From: JBBSUQ01 sp964389755 | GTDB lineage: Bacteria; Bacteroidota; Bacteroidia; Flavobacteriales_D; Crocinitomicaceae | Direction: 5' to 3' | NCBI GenBank assembly: GCA_964389755.1 | Contig: CAYMEW010000063.1 | Location: 1-6,244, forward strand | Length of the DNA: 6,244 nucleotides | In this document: in pieces, positions 5,984 to 6,244 of the stretch | Layout of the letters: each line of letters begins with the position of its first letter | Position numbering within the stretch: the first letter of the stretch is position 1 | The notes under the pieces: model-generated | Told to the model about the DNA's origin: nothing | The model's input: only the letters and a program-made list of their open reading frames with translations | Database searches by the model: none | Made by a program: the position numbers and the translations under genes

Positions 5984-6023
5984 TTCCTTTTTTTGTCCGC
6001 CAGCTGGCGGACAAAAAAAGGAA
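5984..6023. repeat. Perfect 40-bp palindrome
   Basis: The half-sites TTCCTTTTTTTGTCCGCCAG (5984-6003) and its exact reverse complement (6004-6023) abut with no spacer. The GC-rich core GTCCGCCAG/CTGGCGGAC is flanked by T7 and A7 that also pair. As RNA it would fold into an 18-bp stem with a 4-nt loop on either strand, but no U-tract follows on either strand, so it is not a standard terminator. It ends 40 bp upstream of the nitronate monooxygenase start. It may be a dispersed extragenic palindrome; that can only be tested against the rest of the genome. Confidence 0.9.
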
Positions 6024-6244
6024 TAAAATCCCGTACCGAGGATCCACGAAAGACTTACGCAATTAGAAATTGCTTGTCTTTCGGGAATTTTTTTAGCGCT
6101 GCGTTGCAGCCGTTACCGGCTAATGTACTTATGGAGTTGTTGCAGGGTGTAAGGTACGCGGTGAGGCTTCGGAAGAACGGTTTTTCTTGAAATAAAGTGT
6201 TTGTATTTTTCTTTTTTTCCAGGACAAAAAAAAGAAACAAAAAA
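6024..6244. other. Right-end non-coding region rich in hairpins
   Basis: No confident gene. A two-part hairpin occupies 6047-6083: outer arms CGAAAGAC/GTCTTTCG (8 bp), a 4x2 internal loop, and inner arms GCAATT/AATTGC (6 bp) around AGA. On the plus strand T7 (6088-6094) follows. Then come GCTGC/GCAGC (6098-6110), overlapping GCCG/CGGC (6109-6120), and GTACTT/AAGGTAC with one bulge (6125-6157). The edge (6201-6244) is T- then A-rich around CCAGG and repeats the GGACAAAAAAA of the palindrome. A minus-strand frame is open at 6240-6055 (61 codons, possibly continuing past the edge), with no family I recognise. Confidence 0.6.
6047..6094 (+). terminator. Two-part hairpin with T-run, possible plus-strand terminator
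   Basis: The 8-bp and 6-bp stems described for this region (6047-6083) are followed after GGAA by seven T (6088-6094). The shape fits an intrinsic terminator for plus-strand transcripts, though the T-run starts four bases late. No plus-strand gene exists within the window to its left, so it could only stop antisense or divergent transcripts. A structural role unrelated to termination is equally possible. Confidence 0.35.

Noticed and set aside
5984..6023. The palindrome as a bidirectional intrinsic terminator
   Set aside because: The T-run precedes and the A-run follows the GC stem on both strands, the reverse of what termination needs.
6047..6157. Hairpin cluster as a tRNA, integron attC site or known riboswitch
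   Set aside because: No cloverleaf with a T-loop or anticodon arm, no attC core sites, and no riboswitch consensus I can recognise.

Overview
The window looks like chromosomal DNA from a member of the Bacteroidota. Three things point there: the protein families and their residues; promoters of the Bacteroidota -33 TTG / -7 TAnnTTTG type, the clearest just inside the left edge; and start codons preceded by A-rich stretches rather than Shine-Dalgarno sequences. I cannot name the order or genus. Every gene I can support lies on the minus strand, so the genes read from right to left.

Layout, in the direction of transcription. The right end (5945-6244) has no confident gene but is full of inverted repeats: a perfect 40-bp palindrome, a 14-bp two-part hairpin and several shorter stems. 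Next is an FMN-dependent nitronate monooxygenase / 2-nitropropane dioxygenase-family gene (5944-4964). A 336-bp gap follows, containing five 11-bp direct repeats in exact register. Then comes a compact run: a DUF4442 hotdog protein (4627-4136), a single-domain rhodanese (4078-3770), a DUF368/PopT-type polyprenyl-phosphate transporter (3770-2838), shikimate dehydrogenase aroE (2841-2113) and a small AlbA_2 (Schlafen-like) protein (2094-1465). Rhodanese/popT share 1 base, popT/aroE overlap by 4 bases (ATGA), and aroE is 18 bp from the AlbA_2 gene. These are almost certainly one transcript, with an extra promoter directly before the rhodanese gene. After it come a 64-codon conserved-looking small gene (1362-1168) with a strong intrinsic terminator, and a membrane-anchored MtfA-like zinc peptidase (1082-159). 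The left edge (1-158) holds a promoter that reads out of the window.

The operon mixes envelope lipid-carrier recycling (PopT), aromatic amino-acid precursor synthesis (AroE) and small accessory proteins (rhodanese, hotdog, AlbA_2). These are housekeeping functions. I see no transposase, integrase, CRISPR array, tRNA, rRNA or defence cassette. The most interesting signals are non-coding: the phased 11-bp repeats upstream of the operon and the palindrome/hairpin cluster at the right end.
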